NCBI GenBank assembly: GCA_016711805.1
Contig: JADJSH010000020.1
Location: 7,433 to 71,432 of the forward strand
Direction: 5' to 3'
From: Bacteroidota bacterium
GTDB lineage: Bacteria; Bacteroidota; Bacteroidia; B-17B0; Aurantibacillaceae
DNA: 64,000 bases
Shown: piece by piece, positions 1 through 10,200 of the stretch
Layout: every line of letters starts with the position of its first letter
Numbering within the stretch: position 1 is the stretch's first letter
Position numbers and translations under genes: made by a program
The notes under the pieces: generated by a model
What the model was told of the DNA's origin: nothing
Database searches by the model: none
The model's input: the letters and a program-made list of their open reading frames with translations, nothing else

Positions 1-1425
1 GGAAATGTAGATATCATGCCGAAACAAATTAATTTCGAAAATCTTGAAGTTCGCGATAAAATGGGTAATTCAGGAATTGTTTATGGAAATATATTCCATA
101 ATAATTTCAAAGATATGCGTATCGACTTTGATATTAATACCAATAAATTAATGGTTTTAAATACAACATCAGCTAATAATCCTAGTTATTACGGAACAGC
201 GTATGCTTCTGGAAATGCTGGTATTTATGGATTTTTAGACGATATTAAAATGGAATTGAATATGAAAACTAATGGAGGAACTTATTTTTATATTCCTTTA
301 GATGGTCCTTCAGAAATCGGCAGTAATGATTTTATAAAATTTGTTACTAAAGACACCTTGAAAACCGTCGTCAAAAAATCGAAATCCAATTTTTCTCTCG
401 ACTTTAATTTAGAAGCCACTAAAGATGCAGAGGTACAATTAATATTTGATGAGAAATCAGGCGATGTGATTAAAGCTAGAGGAGACGGAAATTTAAATTT
501 GAAAATTAATTCAAAAGGCAAGTTTGATATGTATGGAGATTATGTCCTTTCTACAGGAGATTATCTATTTACATTGGAGGATTTTGTTACCAAAAAATTT
601 GAAATTGAGAAAGGAAGTTCAATTAAATGGAATGGTAACGTTTATAAAGCTAACATTGATATAGTAGCCAATTATAATCAGCGAGCTTCTATTAAACCTT
701 TATTTCCAAACGATTCAGTAAATAATTATAATAAACGATATCCAGTGTATTGTAAATTATTTATGAAAGATAAATTAACATCTCCAAATATCACTTTTGG
801 GATTGAACTTCCAACAATAGATGAAACAACTCGATCGGCTATAAAAAGTATTTTAAGCGACGAAAATGAAATGAATCGCCAAGTATTTGCATTGTTGTTG
901 TTAAGGAGTTTTATTACCCCTGTATCCGTTTCGGGAGGAGGAGGCATTAGTGCTGGTGGTGCAGCAGCTGCTACGGGTTCAGAAATGTTAAGTAATAAAA
1001 TGAGCAATTGGTTAAATGGTGTGACTAAAGATGTTGATATTGGAGTAAATTATAGGCCTGGTGGAACCTTAAGTAGTGATGAGCTAGATTTGGCTTTATC
1101 TAAACAATTGTTTAATAATCGTTTGGTAATTGATGGTAATTTTGGTGTTACTAATAATAACAATTCAACAACTACTACGTCGTCTACAAAAAGTAATAAC
1201 TCCAGTAACTTGATTGGTGATGTCACTTTAGAGTATAAACTATCTGAATCCGGTAAATACAGAGTAAAAGCCTTTAATAGAAGTAACGACAATACGGAAG
1301 CGGCCACCAATGGCGGACCCTTCTCGCAAGGTATTGGTATTTTTTACCGAGAGGAATACGAAAATTTAAGTGAGCTCTATAAAAGATATATCGCTAAGTT
1401 CAAAAAGAAAGATCAAACGAAATAA
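1..1425 (+). CDS. TamB-like translocation/assembly protein, C-terminal part (5' end outside window)
   Basis: The frame is open from base 1 and the first ATG (16) lies inside an ongoing protein, so this is the 3' end of a longer gene. The visible part matches the C-terminal region of the TamB/DUF490 family: alternating beta-strand sequence with the stretch GDYVLSTGDYLFTLEDFVTKKF, split here as GDYVLSTGDYLF and TLEDFVTKKF, followed by a charged motif around IEKGSSIKWNGNVYKANIDI. Family knowledge: TamB is an inner-membrane-anchored beta-rich protein spanning the periplasm that helps lipid transport and outer-membrane protein assembly. A Gly/Ala-rich segment (around bases 930-980) and a Ser/Thr/Asn-rich segment (around 1145-1210) lie near the end. 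The next gene starts 54 bp later and is unrelated. Confidence 0.8.
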   Translation, partial: GNVDIMPKQINFENLEVRDKMGNSGIVYGNIFHNNFKDMRIDFDINTNKLMVLNTTSANNPSYYGTAYASGNAGIYGFLDDIKMELNMKTNGGTYFYIPLDGPSEIGSNDFIKFVTKDTLKTVVKKSKSNFSLDFNLEATKDAEVQLIFDEKSGDVIKARGDGNLNLKINSKGKFDMYGDYVLSTGDYLFTLEDFVTKKFEIEKGSSIKWNGNVYKANIDIVANYNQRASIKPLFPNDSVNNYNKRYPVYCKLFMKDKLTSPNITFGIELPTIDETTRSAIKSILSDENEMNRQVFALLLLRSFITPVSVSGGGGISAGGAAAATGSEMLSNKMSNWLNGVTKDVDIGVNYRPGGTLSSDELDLALSKQLFNNRLVIDGNFGVTNNNNSTTTTSSTKSNNSSNLIGDVTLEYKLSESGKYRVKAFNRSNDNTEAATNGGPFSQGIGIFYREEYENLSELYKRYIAKFKKKDQTK

Positions 1426-1479
1426 GTTTTGAAAATCGGTTTTTTGTTATATCTTAGATTAAATATTTAAATTTTATTT

Positions 1480-2739
1480 ATGAGATTATTTTTACTTACA
1501 ATAGTTATACTTTGTGCGTTTAGTTTTAAATCGAAAGCATGTCATGGCTTAGCACTTACTAATGTAACTTATACAATTTCATCAACTGGTATTACTATAA
1601 GTGGCTCTTCTGATGCAGCAACATGTGGTTGTGGACCTTATTGGATGCAAGGAATTGTTTCAACAAATACAGTGTTTCCCGCAGCGCCTTCATTACTTGT
1701 ACAATCGTTCGTTGACGCTGGTGCTGGTGGTGCTTCAGTATATAATTCTTTTCCATGGTATCATTCATTGTTAAACGTACCAAATTATACTTCGGTAAAT
1801 GCTTGGCCAGATAATTGCACCGCCGAACCATATCAGAATGTATTTATTCCGTTTACTGATTTAACTTGTAGAGGTGTGTATTATTTTTCTGTTAGAGAAT
1901 GGTTAGGAGGAAGTACAGCTGTTCCTCCAGCAGGTCCTTGGACTGCACCCGTTTCATTTACAGTACCAGGAAGTCCTGGACAGGATTTGTCTTTTTCTTT
2001 AAATACAGCTCAGGATTCAATTTGTAATTATGATAGCACATCTTTATCCGCTATAAATATTGTTAATGGTCCTATTACAAATTATAGTTGGTCTGATGGA
2101 GCCGGAACAACACATACAGTTAATGTAAGTCCAAATATCACCACATCTTATATTTTAACCGCAAGTAACGGTGGCGGATGCTCTTTTGCTGATACCTTAA
2201 CAATCTATGTTAAACCAAATGCAAATCCCAATTTTATTCCCACTAATCCAATTATTTGTACTGGAGATAATATTATTTTTAGTGCTGTTGGAAGCCCAAG
2301 TTTATCATCTCATTATTGGAATTTCAATCCTAATTCTGGTGTAACGGTTAACAATTCAACCGTTACACCAACACCAGATGTAAATTTTAACACTAGTGGG
2401 AGTTATGTTGTAACTCATACAATATCTTCTATGGGTTGCTCATACACTGCAACAACAAATGTGATGGTAAACGTGTGTACGTCTGTTAACGAAGAATTTG
2501 AAAATTTATTTTCAGTATATCCAAACCCTAGTAAAAATGGCAATTTCAATATTTCTTATCCAGCTTACTATATAGGAAAACTGGATATTGAAATTTATGA
2601 TGTGATTGGTAAAAAGATTTTCTCGAAACAAAATTTATCTGAAAATAAAATAGAGCTTAATCATTTATCTGGAATTTATTTCCTTAAAATTTCAAATGGA
2701 CAACAGAAACAGTATTTCAAAAAAGTAATTATTGAGTAA
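1480..2739 (+). CDS. Secreted protein with T9SS type A sorting domain
   Basis: The protein has 419 residues. A signal peptide covers about residues 1-20 (hydrophobic LFLLTIVILCAFSF, then KSKA). The middle contains Ig/PKD-like units rich in Cys, Trp and Thr, for example ICTGDNIIFSAVG and the NYSWSDGAGTTHT type of strand. The last 75 residues form a T9SS C-terminal domain: VYPNPSKNGNFNIS, IEIYDVIGKKIF, LSGIYFLKIS and a basic end. Such domains direct export across the outer membrane by the type IX system and surface attachment or release. No catalytic motif is visible, so the molecular role is unknown. It converges with the chagasin-like gene, with only 7 bp between the stops. Confidence 0.85.
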   Translation: MRLFLLTIVILCAFSFKSKACHGLALTNVTYTISSTGITISGSSDAATCGCGPYWMQGIVSTNTVFPAAPSLLVQSFVDAGAGGASVYNSFPWYHSLLNVPNYTSVNAWPDNCTAEPYQNVFIPFTDLTCRGVYYFSVREWLGGSTAVPPAGPWTAPVSFTVPGSPGQDLSFSLNTAQDSICNYDSTSLSAINIVNGPITNYSWSDGAGTTHTVNVSPNITTSYILTASNGGGCSFADTLTIYVKPNANPNFIPTNPIICTGDNIIFSAVGSPSLSSHYWNFNPNSGVTVNNSTVTPTPDVNFNTSGSYVVTHTISSMGCSYTATTNVMVNVCTSVNEEFENLFSVYPNPSKNGNFNISYPAYYIGKLDIEIYDVIGKKIFSKQNLSENKIELNHLSGIYFLKISNGQQKQYFKKVIIE

Positions 2740-2746
2740 TCGGTTA

Positions 2747-3085
2747 TTACTTAACATCAATAATGAACTGTTTCACGTCTGTAGTATCATTGTATTTAAT
2801 TAAAGCAAATTTTACAGTTGTTTTTCCTGCTGCTAAGGCAGTAAAATTAAAATCGACGCCTTTTTCATTACCTCTAAATACCGAACCATAATAATCCAAC
2901 ACTTTATCATTAAACGTATTATTTATTTGCCACATATATCCAGTAGTATGATTTTCGGGTAGGGTAATTCTAAACTTTTCTCCTTTATTAATAACATTTT
3001 CTAAAGGAGCTATTTTATCTGCCTGTTGGTAAGTACAGCCTGCAAGGAACATTGCACATATACTCGAAATAATCATTTTTTTCAT
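2747..3085 (-). CDS. Chagasin-like (I42 family) protease-inhibitor lipoprotein
   Basis: This is a 112-residue protein with a lipoprotein signal: MKKMIISSICAMFLAGC, lipobox LAGC, lipidated Cys17. After it comes a small beta domain with NHTTGYMW at residues 45-52, which corresponds to the conserved NPTTGY(x)W loop of chagasin/ICP inhibitors of papain-family cysteine proteases. A Gly-containing loop (VFRGNEKG) and a C-terminal strand pair follow, as in the family. The third classical loop (RPW) is not clearly present, so inhibition is inferred, not shown. Its neighbour on the other strand is a T9SS cargo protein. Many T9SS cargoes are proteases, so a self-protection role is possible but speculative. 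Confidence 0.75.
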   Translation of the reverse strand: MKKMIISSICAMFLAGCTYQQADKIAPLENVINKGEKFRITLPENHTTGYMWQINNTFNDKVLDYYGSVFRGNEKGVDFNFTALAAGKTTVKFALIKYNDTTDVKQFIIDVK

Positions 3086-3202
3086 GTTATAAAGATAAAC
3101 TTCAAAATTGCAACTATTTTAAATTTACATATTTTAACAGCTAATATTTTCGTAAATTTATATTGGCATAGGATTTGAAACTCCTATACCAAACTATTAA
3201 AA

Positions 3203-4051
3203 ATGAAAACTATCAAACATATTGCAATTATCGCATCTGCTGTTACGGCTACTGTGGCTTTATGTTCAGCAGGCTACTATATTTCTTCTGAAGAAAAATT
3301 AGAACAAATTATCCCAACTAATATTGCTAGTAAGGAATTGCCTACAAATTCAAACGAAGCATTTAAAGAGGGCGAAATTTTATCTTATCGCTTGCATTAC
3401 GGTGCTATGGATGCTGGTGTTATTTTAATGGAAGTAAAGCCAGAAGTAATGGAAGTTGCAGGCCGTAAAGTATATCACGTGGTTGGTAATGGTTATACCA
3501 AAGGTACATTTGATTGGTTTTTTAAAGTGCGAGATAGATACGAAACTTTTATTGATAAAGATGCGATGCTGCCTTGGATGTTTGTTCGTCGTGTTTCTGA
3601 AGGAGGTTATATTATAAATCAAGATTACACCTTTAATCACTATACCAACAAAGTGGATGTTGGTGCTGGCGAAAAAGTAGATGTGCCCGCAGGAACTCAA
3701 GATATGATTTCTGCTTTTTATTCGGCTCGAAACTTGGATTTAACCAATGCTAAAGAAGGAGATGTATTTACCATTAATAGTATTGTAGATAAAGAAATCT
3801 GGCCTTTAAAAATCAGATACGTTGGTAAAGAAAAAATTAAATGTGATATTGGAACCTTTAACTGTGTAAAATTTAGACCAATTGTGCAAAAAGGACGTAT
3901 TTTTAAAAGCGAAGATGATTTAAACGTTTGGTTAACAGATGATAAAAACCACGTTCCTTTGAGAGCTCAAGCTAAATTATTAGTTGGCTCAATAAAACTA
4001 GATATTGTTAGTGTAAAAAACCTGGCGAACCCAACATCTGAAGTTAATTAA
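3203..4051 (+). CDS. DUF3108 family protein
   Basis: The protein has 282 residues with an N-terminal hydrophobic segment (about residues 5-25, IAIIASAVTATVALCSAGYY) that looks like a signal peptide or anchor. The body opens with GEILSYRLHYGAMDAG and continues with YTKGTFDWFFKVRDRYETFID and NYKxKVDVG-type strands, the pattern of DUF3108 proteins. These are thought to be periplasmic or envelope proteins with a beta-sandwich similar to lipoprotein-carrier folds, but no biochemical function is established. A strong intrinsic terminator (4073-4102) follows, so the gene is probably monocistronic. An inverted repeat, ATAGGA and TCCTAT, lies just upstream at about 3168-3187. Confidence 0.75.
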   Translation: MKTIKHIAIIASAVTATVALCSAGYYISSEEKLEQIIPTNIASKELPTNSNEAFKEGEILSYRLHYGAMDAGVILMEVKPEVMEVAGRKVYHVVGNGYTKGTFDWFFKVRDRYETFIDKDAMLPWMFVRRVSEGGYIINQDYTFNHYTNKVDVGAGEKVDVPAGTQDMISAFYSARNLDLTNAKEGDVFTINSIVDKEIWPLKIRYVGKEKIKCDIGTFNCVKFRPIVQKGRIFKSEDDLNVWLTDDKNHVPLRAQAKLLVGSIKLDIVSVKNLANPTSEVN

Positions 4052-4072
4052 TATTAAAGATTAAAATAGTTG

Positions 4073-4102
4073 AAAGGATATGGTGTAAATCCATATCCTT
4101 TT
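4073..4102 (+). terminator. Rho-independent terminator after the DUF3108 gene
   Basis: Perfect 11-bp stem AAAGGATATGG / CCATATCCTTT with loop TGTAAAT, followed by a run of T residues. Confidence 0.9.
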
Positions 4103-4137
4103 TTTATTTTTGGTAACTACGTATTTAAAAAAACTGC

Positions 4138-5145
4138 ATGGAATTAAAAAAGGAAATTGTTGATCGAGTTAATCAGCTAGAAGAAAAATATAGCCAAATG
4201 GGTCAAAGTTTGGAAGGCTATTTGGATGGACTTTTACTATCAAACTATTTAACTTATTGGGATTATATCCAAGTAGATACATTATTAACTCTACAAAACC
4301 CTAAAACTGATTTTCCTGATGAAAAAATTTTCATCATGTATCATCAAATTACAGAGCTTTATTTCAAATTGTCTTTACATGAAATGGAGCAAATTGCCAA
4401 TAATGGGCCAAACATTTTACCAAATGGTCAAAATTTAGGTTGGAAAGAAATTATTGATGTCAATTTTTTTGCAGAGCGTGTAACTCGAATCAACCGTTAT
4501 TTCGAATCCTTAACCAAGTCGTTTGAGATTATGGTAGATGGTATGGAAAAAGAACAATTTTTACGTTACCGAATGGCATTATTGCCAGCAAGTGGTTTTC
4601 AAAGCGCTCAATACCGTAAAATAGAAATTTGTGCTACTGATTTTTTTAATTTAGTAGATAAAGACGTAAGACCAAGCTTAGTAGGAAAAAATCCCAGTAT
4701 TGAAGAAATGTTTCAAAATATTTATTGGAACAAAGGTGCGACAGAATTAGCGACTGGCAAAAAAACGCTAACCTTAAATCAGTTTGAAAAAAAATACGGT
4801 ACTGAATTTATTGCTTTAGCCAAGGAATATCAGTGTACTAACATTTGGGCAAAATATAAGTCATTATCCGCTCACGATCAGGCAAACCCTAAATTAATTA
4901 ATGCGTTAAAAGAGTTAGATGTAAACGTTAATATTAATTGGCCTTTAATGCACTATAAAAGTGCGGTTCGTTATTTACAGCAAAATACCGAAGATATTGC
5001 GGCAACTGGCGGCACCAATTGGCAAAAGTATTTGCCTCCTCGTTTCCAAAAGCGTATTTTTTATCCTGAAATTTGGTCGGAGCAAGAACATGAAGATTGG
5101 GGTAAAGGTTGGGTAGAAACCAATGTTTTTAGAGCGGCTAAATAA
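4138..5145 (+). CDS. kynA: Tryptophan 2,3-dioxygenase
   Basis: The protein has 335 residues. The N-terminal signature of heme tryptophan 2,3-dioxygenase is clear: SNYLTYWDYIQVDTLLTLQ, then DEKIFIMYHQITELYFKLSLHE (here DEKIFIMYHQ plus ELYFKLSLHE). A heme-ligand candidate His lies in WPLMHYKSAVRYLQ near residue 276, and the GGTNWQKYLPPR ending matches the GTGGS-type loop and C-terminal helix of the family. The enzyme opens the indole ring of tryptophan to N-formylkynurenine in the cytosol, the first step of the kynurenine pathway. No other kynurenine gene is adjacent. It is probably transcribed alone or with porQ, whose start is 40 bp downstream. Confidence 0.92.
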   Translation: MELKKEIVDRVNQLEEKYSQMGQSLEGYLDGLLLSNYLTYWDYIQVDTLLTLQNPKTDFPDEKIFIMYHQITELYFKLSLHEMEQIANNGPNILPNGQNLGWKEIIDVNFFAERVTRINRYFESLTKSFEIMVDGMEKEQFLRYRMALLPASGFQSAQYRKIEICATDFFNLVDKDVRPSLVGKNPSIEEMFQNIYWNKGATELATGKKTLTLNQFEKKYGTEFIALAKEYQCTNIWAKYKSLSAHDQANPKLINALKELDVNVNINWPLMHYKSAVRYLQQNTEDIAATGGTNWQKYLPPRFQKRIFYPEIWSEQEHEDWGKGWVETNVFRAAK

Positions 5146-5184
5146 TCACACAATAAACCATACATTTAGGCGTTTATAATCATA

Positions 5185-6255
5185 TTGAAAAAAATAGTCT
5201 CATATCTTTTAGTTTTATTAAGTACAACCGGTTTTGCTCAAATTGGTGGTACAAATACATTTAGCTTTTTAGACTTGCCTACAGCTGCTAGATCTACCGC
5301 TTTAGGCGGTGCTTCAGCAGCTATTTGGGATAAAGATGTAAACTTAGGATACGCTAACCCTGCTTTATTAAATCCAAATAGCTCAAATCAATTATCGTTT
5401 AACTATACCAATTTTGTGGCCGATTTAAATTATGGCAATTTTATGTATGCACGTCAATTAAAAAAGCATGGAACCTTTGGCGCTGGTTTACAGTATTTCA
5501 ATTACGGAAAATTTGACGGTAGAGATGAATATAACGTTGAACAAGGTAATTTTAAAGCAGCAGATTATTCTTTGAATTTGTCTTTTGCAAAAACTATTAA
5601 TAAAGACAGTACACTTTCATTAGGAGTAGCATTAAAAACATTATATTCTCACTACGATGTTTACACTTCTTTTGGAAACGCCATAGATGTAGGTTTAACG
5701 TATCATAATAAAAAGCAATTAGTAATTTCATTATTAGCTAAAAATTATGGGAGACAATGGAAATCATTTTCCGAAAATGGGCCTAAAGAAACGTTGCCTC
5801 AAAATGTAGTGATCGGGATTAGCAAAAAAGTAGCGAAAGCCCCTTTTAGAATAATCGTACAGTACGACCAATTGTTAAAATGGGATCTAACCTACGTTAA
5901 CCCACAAACAGTGACGTCTGATATTGACCCTTTTACAAATAAGCCTATTGTTAAAACAAAAAAGCAAATCAGAAATGATAAAGTTAAAACTGGTTTAGAT
6001 AAATTTGGTCGTCATTTAATTATAGGCACTGAGGTATTAATTGGTAAAAATATCATGATAAGAGTTGCTTACAATTTCAGAAAAGGAAAAGAAATGGCTC
6101 TACCAGATGTTAAAAAGGTAAATGGCTTGTCGTTGGGCTTTGGATTTAAGGTGTATAAATTTAATTTAGATTACGCCTATTCTAAATATGCTTTAACAGG
6201 CAACGCTCATACCATTGGTATTACTACAAATCTTGGCAGCTTTAATAAAAAGTAG
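5185..6255 (+). CDS. porQ: Type IX secretion system protein PorQ
   Basis: The protein has 356 residues. The start is TTG at 5185 (in-frame TAG at 5167, no ATG or GTG between), giving a good signal peptide ending in TTGFAQ. The mature start GGTNTFSFLDLPTAARSTALGG (GGTNTFSFLDLP, ARSTALGG) and DVNLGYANPALLNP are hallmark PorQ sequence. The rest consists of amphipathic beta strands as in PorV/PorP-type outer-membrane barrels. PorQ belongs to the T9SS attachment complex with PorU, PorV and PorZ, which removes the sorting domain of cargo and links it to the cell surface. It would therefore serve the many sorting-domain proteins encoded in this window. Confidence 0.9.
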   Translation: MKKIVSYLLVLLSTTGFAQIGGTNTFSFLDLPTAARSTALGGASAAIWDKDVNLGYANPALLNPNSSNQLSFNYTNFVADLNYGNFMYARQLKKHGTFGAGLQYFNYGKFDGRDEYNVEQGNFKAADYSLNLSFAKTINKDSTLSLGVALKTLYSHYDVYTSFGNAIDVGLTYHNKKQLVISLLAKNYGRQWKSFSENGPKETLPQNVVIGISKKVAKAPFRIIVQYDQLLKWDLTYVNPQTVTSDIDPFTNKPIVKTKKQIRNDKVKTGLDKFGRHLIIGTEVLIGKNIMIRVAYNFRKGKEMALPDVKKVNGLSLGFGFKVYKFNLDYAYSKYALTGNAHTIGITTNLGSFNKK

Positions 6256-6295
6256 CTAAAGTTTGTTTTTTCTAAATTCTCTCAATTAATTACCG

Positions 6296-6303
6296 TAATT
6301 TTG
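6296..6303 (+). promoter_or_regulatory. Possible -7 box of the Nudix gene
   Basis: TAATTTTG fits the Bacteroidota TAnnTTTG box. It lies 4 nt before the ATG, implying a nearly leaderless message. No clear TTG is found 18-20 nt upstream, so this is tentative. Confidence 0.35.
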
Positions 6304-6307
6304 CTGC

Positions 6308-6760
6308 ATGAAGGGTTTCAATGTTCGTGTATATGGAATTTTAATACATGAGAATCAGGTATTAGTTTCCGACGAACATATCAAAGGGATGAATATTACC
6401 AAATTACCTGGTGGTGGATTGGAATATGGTGAAGGCACTATTGAATGTGTTATTCGTGAGTTTAAAGAAGAATTAAATTTAGATATTGAAGTTGAATCTC
6501 ATTTTTATACAACCGATTTTTTTGTGAATTCGGCTTTTAGCAACAATAACCAGGTAATTAGTATTTATTATTTGGTAAAAGCAAAGGGTGATTTTGAATT
6601 TAAAATAGCCTCTAAGCCTTTTGATTTTGCTAAAAAGAAAGATGGGGCACAATCCATGCGTTGGGTAGATCTAGCTAAAATTTCCGAAAACGATTTTACC
6701 TTTGTTATTGATAAACGAATTGGAGATATGCTGAATAATAATTGGAAGAATTTATTTTAG
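6308..6760 (+). CDS. Nudix hydrolase
   Basis: The protein has 150 residues with a Nudix box at about 35-58: GGGLEYGEG, then CVIREFKEELNL, giving the G-x5-E-x7-REuxEExGu pattern with the metal-binding glutamates in REFKEE. Family members hydrolyse nucleoside diphosphates linked to another moiety, such as oxidised nucleotides or sugar nucleotides. The substrate cannot be read from the sequence. The gene converges with the small HTH gene on the other strand, 4 bp between stops. Confidence 0.88.
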   Translation: MKGFNVRVYGILIHENQVLVSDEHIKGMNITKLPGGGLEYGEGTIECVIREFKEELNLDIEVESHFYTTDFFVNSAFSNNNQVISIYYLVKAKGDFEFKIASKPFDFAKKKDGAQSMRWVDLAKISENDFTFVIDKRIGDMLNNNWKNLF

Positions 6761-6764
6761 AAAT

Positions 6765-7076
6765 CTATTCTTTTATTTTACTTTTTAGTAGTGAATTTAT
6801 TTCTTTTAAATAAGTAATTTCTTTTTTCAAAACTTCAATTTCTTTTTTATCTACAAGTGTTTTCTTTGAATCTGAAATTGAATTAGCTAGTATTTGAAAA
6901 ATATTTTCATTTAGTATTTTGCTTGCCCTTTCAATTGTTTCCGAATTCCAACTTTCATTTTTCAATAATGAATTAATGTTTTGCTTACTATAATGTAGTT
7001 TGTTAGCAAACTCGGTTTTGGACAAACGCTGTTTGCTTAAGATTTTAGAAACTATTTCTCCTACATGAAACTTCAT
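6765..7076 (-). CDS. Small helix-turn-helix protein with C-terminal coiled coil
   Basis: The protein has 103 residues. Residues 5-60 look like a XRE/Cro-type helix-turn-helix: VGEIVSKILSKQRLSKTEFANKL, then HYSKQNINSLLKNESWNSETIERASKIL. Both pieces match the first helices and the recognition-helix region of the family. The C-terminal 35 residues are charged and Leu/Ile-rich (KEIEVLKKEITYLKEINSLLKSKIKE pattern), typical of a short coiled coil used for dimerisation. It is probably a DNA-binding regulator of unknown target. The start codon lies 125 bp from the start of the large protease gene transcribed in the opposite direction. Confidence 0.7.
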   Translation of the reverse strand: MKFHVGEIVSKILSKQRLSKTEFANKLHYSKQNINSLLKNESWNSETIERASKILNENIFQILANSISDSKKTLVDKKEIEVLKKEITYLKEINSLLKSKIKE

Positions 7077-7151
7077 TCAATGTAAAAGTCATTTAAACTG
7101 AGCTAATTGTGTTAAATTTAAGTATTAAAAATAGTACAATTGTAAAATAGT

Positions 7152-7181
7152 TTGGTACTTATTTAAATTGTTATATATTTG
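7152..7181 (+). promoter_or_regulatory. Bacteroidota-type promoter of the T9SS protease gene
   Basis: TTG at 7152-7154, 19 nt spacer, TATATTTG at 7174-7181, matching TTG-N19-TAnnTTTG. The ATG is at 7201. Confidence 0.75.
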
Positions 7182-7200
7182 ATTAACCAACAATTTAACT

Positions 7201-10200
7201 ATGAAAAAAAATATTCCACTCAAAAAATCTTCAGTAGGATTTTTAATGATGTTGTTACTTTTAGTTAACATACTTACGTTTGCTCAAACCTATAATCCTC
7301 CGGTGCTTACTAATTTTCCTACTTGCGGCACTACAGATTCAATGATGATTTTTTTACCTAAAACTCAAGCATTAAATTGCACTAATAGCTCAGCTGCATA
7401 TATTAATAAATATAGTAGACAAGATTTTCATATACCAAATAAGGCTACTGAGCCAGATATTACTATTAAAATCACATTTCATGTCATAAACAATACATCT
7501 GGTTCAGTTAGTCCATGGCCAGGAGTTGCTGGGGTTAACGAACTAACTTATGCAGCAGCCTATTTAGATTATTATTATTCAAACGGAATGTATCAACCCC
7601 GGTCAGCTAATTATACAGCACCTCTAGGATGTAATTATCCAAATTCAAATGACCCAAAAGTTAGTTTTGAGTTAACAAATATTTATCAATATTACGATAA
7701 TGCAATGAACACCTCATCTAGCGGGCAAGCTATTGGTAATTATATTAATTCTATTGACCCTAATAGAATGACAGAGGGGTTTCCAATTTTTATAAATAAT
7801 GCTCCTTTTGGATATTCGGGACAATTGTCTAGTTATAATGGCAGACCAGCTATACATACCGTTGTAAATTATAATAATAATGACGCATGGTATTTTGGTG
7901 CTCATTTGAAACATGAATTTGGACACGTTTTTGGGTTGTACCATACATACAGGTTTAATGGTTCAGAGCATGATTTTGGTTATAATTGCAATCACCCAGA
8001 TTTTTTATGCGATGTATTTCCTGTAAATAATGGAGCATGCTCTGCAGCATGTCAAAGTACATGGTTAGGATGCGCTACATGCCCTGAAGATAATCCAAAT
8101 GTTGGAAATGGTACCTCATGCAATACTTTATCAAGTAATAATCTTATGAGTGGTGGTTTTTCAGATTGGATCTCTGAGTTACAACAAGGTCGTATTCATC
8201 GTAATTTGCATTTAAACACAAATAACGACTTAAGGTTTTTTGTAAAAGAAATGAATTCTGATGCTGTGAATCCTTGGTTGATTACAAGTAATGAGGTGTG
8301 GGATTTTGATATTCAAATGTATAATGATATTGTTGTGAAGCCTGGTGCTACATTAACTATTAAATGCAAAGTTGGTATGGCTAATCATGGTAAAATAATA
8401 GTTGAACGAGGAGCCAGATTAATTATTGACGGCGGAGAAGTTTATCCTTGGGGCACAAATTGGCAGGGTATAGAAGTATGGGGCACAGCAAATAAAAGAC
8501 AATTTATAGCTACCAACGGATTAAGTGTTGATCATGGTATTGTAAATATTATTAATCAGGGAACAATTAATTCAGCCGATGAAGGTATTACAACAGCAAA
8601 ATACGATAATGCTGGTAGTATTGATTGGACTGGAGCAGGAGGTATCATTAGATGTGATAATGCTAAATTTATTAATTGCTGGCGTGCAATTCAGTACATG
8701 GCATACCATAATTTTATCCCAACAAATGGTAACAGAATTGACAATATTGGGTACATCAATAATTCAATATTTGAAACTAACAGTATTCGTAAAGACCCTG
8801 CACAACCTTACCCAAATACATTTATAAGTTTATGGGAAGTAGATGGCGTTAAGTTTTATGGTAATACCTATAAAAATACTGTAACTTCAGTTCCTTCGAT
8901 TCAAGATAAAGGTGTAGGTATTTATAGTATTGATGCGAGTTATTATATTGATAGGTACAAAGTTTGTTCAGCATACGGCGTTAATGGCTGCACAAACTAT
9001 TCAACTAATAATCCATCAACTTTTACGAACTTGAATTATGGTATTTATGTCTCTAATGCTTTACCTGCTTCTGCTGTTAGAATTAACGATAATGATTTTG
9101 TGAACTGTAATCGCGCAGTTTATTTTGAAGGCTCATTAAATACATCAGTAACAAATAACCGCATCAATGTTGGTGCAGGTTTTTCATCACAGCAATATTT
9201 GCCTTACGGTATTTATTCTAATTATTCATCTGGTTACGATGTTTCAAATAACATTATTAAATCAACTAATGGAACTTATAATACAAATTTAGCAACTGGT
9301 ATTTGCATTAACGGTTCAAATGCAGTTACAAATAGATTATACCGTAATACGATGAATAACGTAAACGTTGGCACAACGGTATATGGCGATAATCAAGGAA
9401 CAAATATTGGTGATGGTTTAAGTATACTATGTAATAGCTATGGACAAGGATCTGTAGGCTTAAATCAAACAGATATAAATATGGGAGCAATTTCTTTTAC
9501 TTTTGGTAAAATTAATGTAATGCAAGGAAGCACTGCGCTAGGTGCTAATAATTTATTTTCGCATAATGCAACCCCACTTACTACTTGTATTAAAAACGAT
9601 TTTTTAGATAAGGGGCCTGGTTGCTACCCTTCGAGTAACTTAGCTAATACCTTTAATTACTTTTTTAACCCAGCACCAGCTAACCTAACAAAGCCTTTGT
9701 ATTATAGTACTTCGTTACTTGTAAAGCCACCTATCGCAAGCTCTTATGATGTGAATGCAATGTGTCCAGTTGTTTTTGGCGGCAGTTCTGGCGGCGGCAC
9801 GTTTTCGCATAAATCTGTAGCTGCTGCTAAACAAACTATTGTTATTACAACAGCCAGCGTTAGTGCCTTATTAGCAATGGTTGATGGTGGTAATACTCAA
9901 ACTTTATTAACTGCTATTAATAGCCAAAGCCCCGGTAACCTAAAAAATTTATTGGAAAGCAAGAGCCCTTATTTAAGTGATGCAGTTTTGATGGCTTACT
10001 TTGCAAAAACGAGCACGCCACCGGGTCATGTAAAAGAAATACATGATAAAAATAAACCAGTGAGCGAGGATGTGTGGCAGGTTATTTTAAACCGTAATTT
10101 ACCAAATGGTATAATGAATCAATTGAATAATCAGCAAAGCGTAACAACTATTAACCAATTGGTAAAACTGCAAGCCCAAGTAAGTGATTTAAAACAAGCA

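Noticed and set aside
8579..8827. Small forward-strand reading frame inside the metalloprotease gene.
   Set aside because: It is a shadow in another frame of a long gene with clear domains and has no own start signal.
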